Positions 61,086 through 64,000 of a stretch of 64,000 bases of DNA are shown in pieces (position 1 is the stretch's first letter; each line of letters starts with the position of its first letter). Origin of the DNA: an uncultured Lachnospiraceae bacterium (GTDB lineage: Bacteria; Bacillota; Clostridia; Lachnospirales; Lachnospiraceae); NCBI GenBank assembly GCA_934351925.1, contig CAKRJT010000007.1, positions 1-64,000 on the forward strand, written 5' to 3'. The position numbers and the translations under genes are program-made. The notes under the pieces are model-generated. The model searched no databases. It was given only the letters and a program-made list of their open reading frames with translations, and had not been told where the DNA came from.

Positions 61086-61168
61086 CGGGGTTTAAACGTG
61101 TTGAGCCGTATTGCGATGCAGTTTGTCTTATACGATTAGTTATAAACAATTTTCAGGAGGAAAATAAA

Positions 61169-62575
61169 ATGGCAGAAAAGAAACCGGTTCAGATTGTTGA
61201 AACTGTTTTGCGTGATGCTCATCAGTCACTTATTGCCACCAGAATGTCTACAGAGCAGATGCTTCCTATCATCGACAAGATGGATAAGGTCGGCTACTAT
61301 GCTGTAGAGTGCTGGGGCGGTGCTACTTTTGATGCATGTTTAAGATTCTTAAAGGAAGATCCATGGATGAGACTTCGTAAGCTCAAGGATGGCTTCAAGA
61401 ACACAAAGCTTCAGATGTTATTCCGTGGACAGAACATCCTCGGATATCGTCCGTATGCAGATGACGTTGTAGAGTACTTCGTAAAGAAGTCCGCTGCCAA
61501 CGGTATCGATGTAATTCGTATCTTCGACTGTCTTAACGATATCCGTAACCTCGAGACAGCAGTTAAGGCTGCCAACTCTGAGGGTGTTGAGGCTCAGGTA
61601 GCTCTTTCCTACACATTAGGTGATGCATATACACTTGATTATTGGAAAGATATGGCTAAGAAGATCGAGGATATGGGTGCTAATTCCATCTGTATCAAGG
61701 ATATGGCAGGTCTTTTAGTTCCTTACAAGGCAACAGAGCTTGTACAGGCACTCAAGGAGGGTACATCCCTTCCTATCGACCTTCATACACATTACACATC
61801 AGGTGTCGCTTCAATGACTTATTTAAAGGCAGTTGAGGCAGGCTGTGACAGAATCGATACAGCTATGTCACCTATGGCTATGGGTACAAGCCAGCCTGCA
61901 ACAGAGGTTCTCGCAAAGACCTTCGAGGGAACTCCTTATGATCCGGGCTTTGACCAGAACCTTCTCGCTGAGATTGCAGCTTACTTTACACCTCTTCGTG
62001 AGGAGTGGATTAAGAGCGGTCTTATGAGCACAAAGGTTATGGGCGTTAACATTAAGACTCTTCTTTATCAGGTACCTGGCGGTATGCTTTCCAACCTCGT
62101 TTCCCAGTTAAAGGAAATGAAGGCAGAGGACAAGTTCACAGAGGTTCTTGAGGAAGTTCCAAGAGTTCGTAAGGACTTCGGTGAACCACCTCTTGTTACA
62201 CCTTCAAGCCAGATCGTTGGTACACAGGCTGTTCTTAACGTAGTTCTCGGCGAGAGATACAAGAACATGACTAAGGAGTCTAAGGACTTACTTCTCGGTA
62301 AGTACGGAAAGACTGTTAAGCCTTTCAACCCTGAGGTTCAGAAGAAGGCCATCGAGCTTTCAGGCGAGCAGCCAATCACCTGCCGTTTTGCCGATACTCT
62401 CAAGCCTGAGCTTGCTAAGCTCGAGTCTGAGATGAAGCAGTACAAGCAGCAGGACGAGGATGTATTATCATACGCACTCTTCCCACAGGTTGCTACTGAC
62501 TTCTTCAAGTACAGAGAGGCACAGCAGACCAAGGTTGACGCTACAGTTGCCAAGGACGGAGCTTATCCTGTATAA
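61169..62575 (+). CDS. Pyruvate/oxaloacetate carboxyltransferase subunit (PycB/OadA-type, no biotin domain)
   Basis: This 468-residue protein is the carboxyltransferase part of oxaloacetate decarboxylase alpha, pyruvate carboxylase subunit B or the 5S transcarboxylase subunit. The TIM barrel has VETVLRDAHQSLIATRM, YAVECWGGATFD, RIFDCLNDIRN, the carbamylated lysine in SICIKDMAGLL, and metal histidines in DLHTHYTSG. A PYC_OADA conserved domain completes it (about 300-460). The C-terminal biotinyl domain of OadA is absent, so the separate carrier at 59346 must supply it. ATG 61169 follows AGGAGG; upstream in-frame codons from 61073 are not family-like. Highly biased codons. Confidence 0.92.
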   Translation: MAEKKPVQIVETVLRDAHQSLIATRMSTEQMLPIIDKMDKVGYYAVECWGGATFDACLRFLKEDPWMRLRKLKDGFKNTKLQMLFRGQNILGYRPYADDVVEYFVKKSAANGIDVIRIFDCLNDIRNLETAVKAANSEGVEAQVALSYTLGDAYTLDYWKDMAKKIEDMGANSICIKDMAGLLVPYKATELVQALKEGTSLPIDLHTHYTSGVASMTYLKAVEAGCDRIDTAMSPMAMGTSQPATEVLAKTFEGTPYDPGFDQNLLAEIAAYFTPLREEWIKSGLMSTKVMGVNIKTLLYQVPGGMLSNLVSQLKEMKAEDKFTEVLEEVPRVRKDFGEPPLVTPSSQIVGTQAVLNVVLGERYKNMTKESKDLLLGKYGKTVKPFNPEVQKKAIELSGEQPITCRFADTLKPELAKLESEMKQYKQQDEDVLSYALFPQVATDFFKYREAQQTKVDATVAKDGAYPV

Positions 62576-62607
62576 TTTTTAAAATATTTGCAAAATATAT
62601 TGCATTC

Positions 62608-62645
62608 AAAGGTCGATTTAATGTAAAGTTAAATCGACCTTTTAT
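62608..62645 (+). terminator. Terminator after the carboxyltransferase gene
   Basis: AAAGGTCGATTTAA (62608-62621) pairs over 14 bp with TTAAATCGACCTTT (62629-62642), followed by TATAGT. The run AAAGG/CCTTTT makes it usable. Confidence 0.85.
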
Positions 62646-62646
62646 A

Positions 62647-62676
62647 GTGTGATAGGAAACTTCGTTACTATTACAC
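62647..62676. repeat. Additional inverted repeat
   Basis: GTGTGATAG (62647-62655) pairs with CTATTACAC (62668-62676), eight Watson-Crick pairs and one G-T pair. Its role is unknown. Confidence 0.5.
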
Positions 62677-62714
62677 AAAATGTTCCGCGGGGATGCATAC
62701 TGCAGCGTACAATG

Positions 62715-62762
62715 CAGACGTAAAATACCACCAGATAAATATCGGGTGGTATTTTACGTCTG
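62715..62762. repeat. 18-bp perfect inverted repeat
   Basis: CAGACGTAAAATACCACC (62715-62732) and its exact reverse complement (62745-62762) flank a 12-base loop, in the gap between convergent genes. It has no T run on either side. It probably helps terminate or stabilise the reverse-strand NFACT mRNA. Confidence 0.65.
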
Positions 62763-62790
62763 TATCATATATATGTCCGCATAGGAACCT

Positions 62791-64000
62791 TTATTCCTCC
62801 ACAGGTGTCCCCATCTTATGAGAATCATTGTCAATGGTCATAGAGTAGTTGGTGTGATAAATTACGAAACCCGGCTTTGCTGCTGCAGGCTTCTTGATGT
62901 GTTTCTTCTGAATATAGTCCACATCGACCTTCTCCTGTCCGCTCGCCTTGGAGTAGTGAGCTGCGAGTCTTGCCGCCTCCTCAAAGGTATTGTCGGGAAG
63001 CTCCTTGTTCTCCGCTTTTACAATGACATGAGAGCCGGGAATATTCTTTGCATGGAACCACCAGTCGTTGCCTGTGGCAAGCTTGAAGGTGAGTTCCTCA
63101 TTTTGATAATTGTTCTTTCCGACATACATATGGAAGCCGTCACTCGAGATATAATGAAAAGGCCTGCTGGTTATCTTTTCCTTTCGGTTTGAACCTGCTT
63201 TGCCCTTAGCTCCCTTGCGGTGGATATAGCCGTATTCAATCATCTCCTCCTTCAACTGAACGAGATCGTCGTAGGATACGGCTATGTCGAGTGAGTTGCT
63301 TATTGACTCGAGATGGTCAATTTCCTCCTTTGTCTCGAGCGTCAGCTTGCTGAGTGCCTCATAGGTACGCTTAAGCTTGTTATAACGCTCGAAATATTTC
63401 ACGCTGTTTTCATGTGCAGTCAAATCCTCCTGAAGAGGTATGGTTACCATCTCGTTGGTGTAATAGTTAAGTGCCTCAAAGCTCTTGGCACCTTCCGGTA
63501 TATCATAACCGTAGGCATTGAGAAGTTCACCATATATGCGGTACTTCTCACGCTTTTCTGTGTCCGCAAGCTGTTTTAACTGCAGTTCATATTTCTTGTT
63601 ATTGCGCTCGAGCGCGGTGTTTACAATCTGCCTTAAATCGGCTGAGCGCTGACGTATACGGGTTATGTTGTTCTTCTTCTCATAGAAACTCTGTAAAACA
63701 GCACTTATGGAAGCACCGTTTTCCGTTCTATATGTGTCTCCTGAAGAGGCGTTACCGCTATACATGGTGAGAGGTATAGCAGAGAATTCCACCGGCTCAT
63801 CATACTTGTAAACAATACAAGGTGAGAAACTGCCTGACAGGATATCTTCCATAATATTGCGGAAAATGCCATACAGGTGAATGAGCTCCGGCTCTGACAT
63901 ACAGTTGGCAGCACTTAGACTGTCAATTGATGCAAGATGGCATATCTCCTCGGCGCTCACGGGACTTATTCCGGTAAAAGAGGAGTAAAGTGCTTTTGCC
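62791..64000 (-). CDS. rqcH: NFACT/RqcH-type ribosome quality-control protein, partial
   Basis: The visible part is the C-terminal 403 or so residues; the gene starts beyond 64000. It contains the end of the NFACT-N region (ISPVSAEEIC), a coiled coil (about 63330-63720, QLADTEKREKYRIYGE and ETKEEIDHLESISN), and the NFACT-R domain near the C terminus (FHYISSDGFHMYVGKNNYQN, WWFHAKNIPGSHVIVK, KPGFVIYHTNYS). Family members add alanine tails to stalled nascent chains and are also annotated as fibronectin-binding proteins. The GTG at 63960 is an internal valine, not the start. Confidence 0.92.
   Translation of the reverse strand, partial: AKALYSSFTGISPVSAEEICHLASIDSLSAANCMSEPELIHLYGIFRNIMEDILSGSFSPCIVYKYDEPVEFSAIPLTMYSGNASSGDTYRTENGASISAVLQSFYEKKNNITRIRQRSADLRQIVNTALERNNKKYELQLKQLADTEKREKYRIYGELLNAYGYDIPEGAKSFEALNYYTNEMVTIPLQEDLTAHENSVKYFERYNKLKRTYEALSKLTLETKEEIDHLESISNSLDIAVSYDDLVQLKEEMIEYGYIHRKGAKGKAGSNRKEKITSRPFHYISSDGFHMYVGKNNYQNEELTFKLATGNDWWFHAKNIPGSHVIVKAENKELPDNTFEEAARLAAHYSKASGQEKVDVDYIQKKHIKKPAAAKPGFVIYHTNYSMTIDNDSHKMGTPVEE

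Noticed and set aside
62715..62762. Terminal inverted repeats of an insertion sequence
   Set aside because: The arms are only 12 bases apart, and there is no transposase or target duplication.

Overview
The window reads as chromosome of a low-to-moderate GC, endospore-lineage Firmicute, most likely a Lachnospiraceae gut or rumen bacterium of the Lachnospira/Eubacterium eligens type (inference). Supporting points are a complete spoIIIA operon, spoIVB, spo0A, spoIIM and dacF, TTG and GTG starts with strong GGAGG ribosome sites, an NfnAB pair, a biotin-dependent sodium pump, and pectin/galactan genes (GH78, GH2, GH35, kduI, kduD). No rRNA, tRNA, CRISPR array, transposase or prophage was seen. 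No gap between genes exceeds 300 bases.

Layout. 0.2-13.1 kb: a membrane TPR protein with chitobiase-C-like repeats, nfnAB, a sensor-type c-di-GMP phosphodiesterase, an M42 aminopeptidase with a LysR regulator, a zinc-ribbon membrane protein, rlmH, a shortened Fic gene, a YitT protein and a double GNAT protein. 13.2-17.6 kb: a large GH78 alpha-L-rhamnosidase convergent with a DUF368 membrane protein. 17.7-22.9 kb: spoIIIAA-AH. 23.0-32.2 kb: a housekeeping run from one strong promoter (asp23-like, nusB, xseA, xseB, ispA, dxs, tlyA, nadK, argR, recN). 32.3-36.2 kb: spoIVB and spo0A, separated by pcp, a small membrane protein and a phosphodiesterase. 36.3-46.3 kb: glgA, an aminotransferase, proC, a NUDIX hydrolase, spoIIM, a xerD-like gene, aroF (reverse), deoB and pdp. 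46.4-56.0 kb: a carbohydrate-rich stretch with GH2, sirtuin, kduI, kduD, a DUF6033-like gene, polysaccharide deacetylase, GH35 and a formate/nitrite-type channel. 56.1-62.6 kb: dacF, then a decarboxylase/transcarboxylase sodium pump set. The window ends inside an NFACT/RqcH-type gene on the reverse strand.

How the genes work together. GH78, GH2, GH35 and KduI/KduD fit breakdown of rhamnogalacturonan side chains and unsaturated uronates. The sodium pump set (two different carboxyltransferases, biotin carrier, OadG, OadB) would turn decarboxylation energy into a sodium gradient. NfnAB balances NADH, NADPH and ferredoxin. The sporulation genes belong to the mother-cell feeding-tube channel, the sigma-K checkpoint protease and the master regulator.

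The most interesting signals lie outside the obvious genes. One is a recurring GC-rich hairpin just upstream of the ribosome site of four unrelated genes. Another is a xerD homologue in the normal chromosomal context that has lost three of six catalytic residues. Others are a candidate structured leader RNA before the GH35 gene, a chain of four hairpins between oadB and the pyruvate-type carboxyltransferase, a 21-bp coding tandem repeat of hairpin-forming units, and a sigma-D-like promoter before the DUF6033-like gene.
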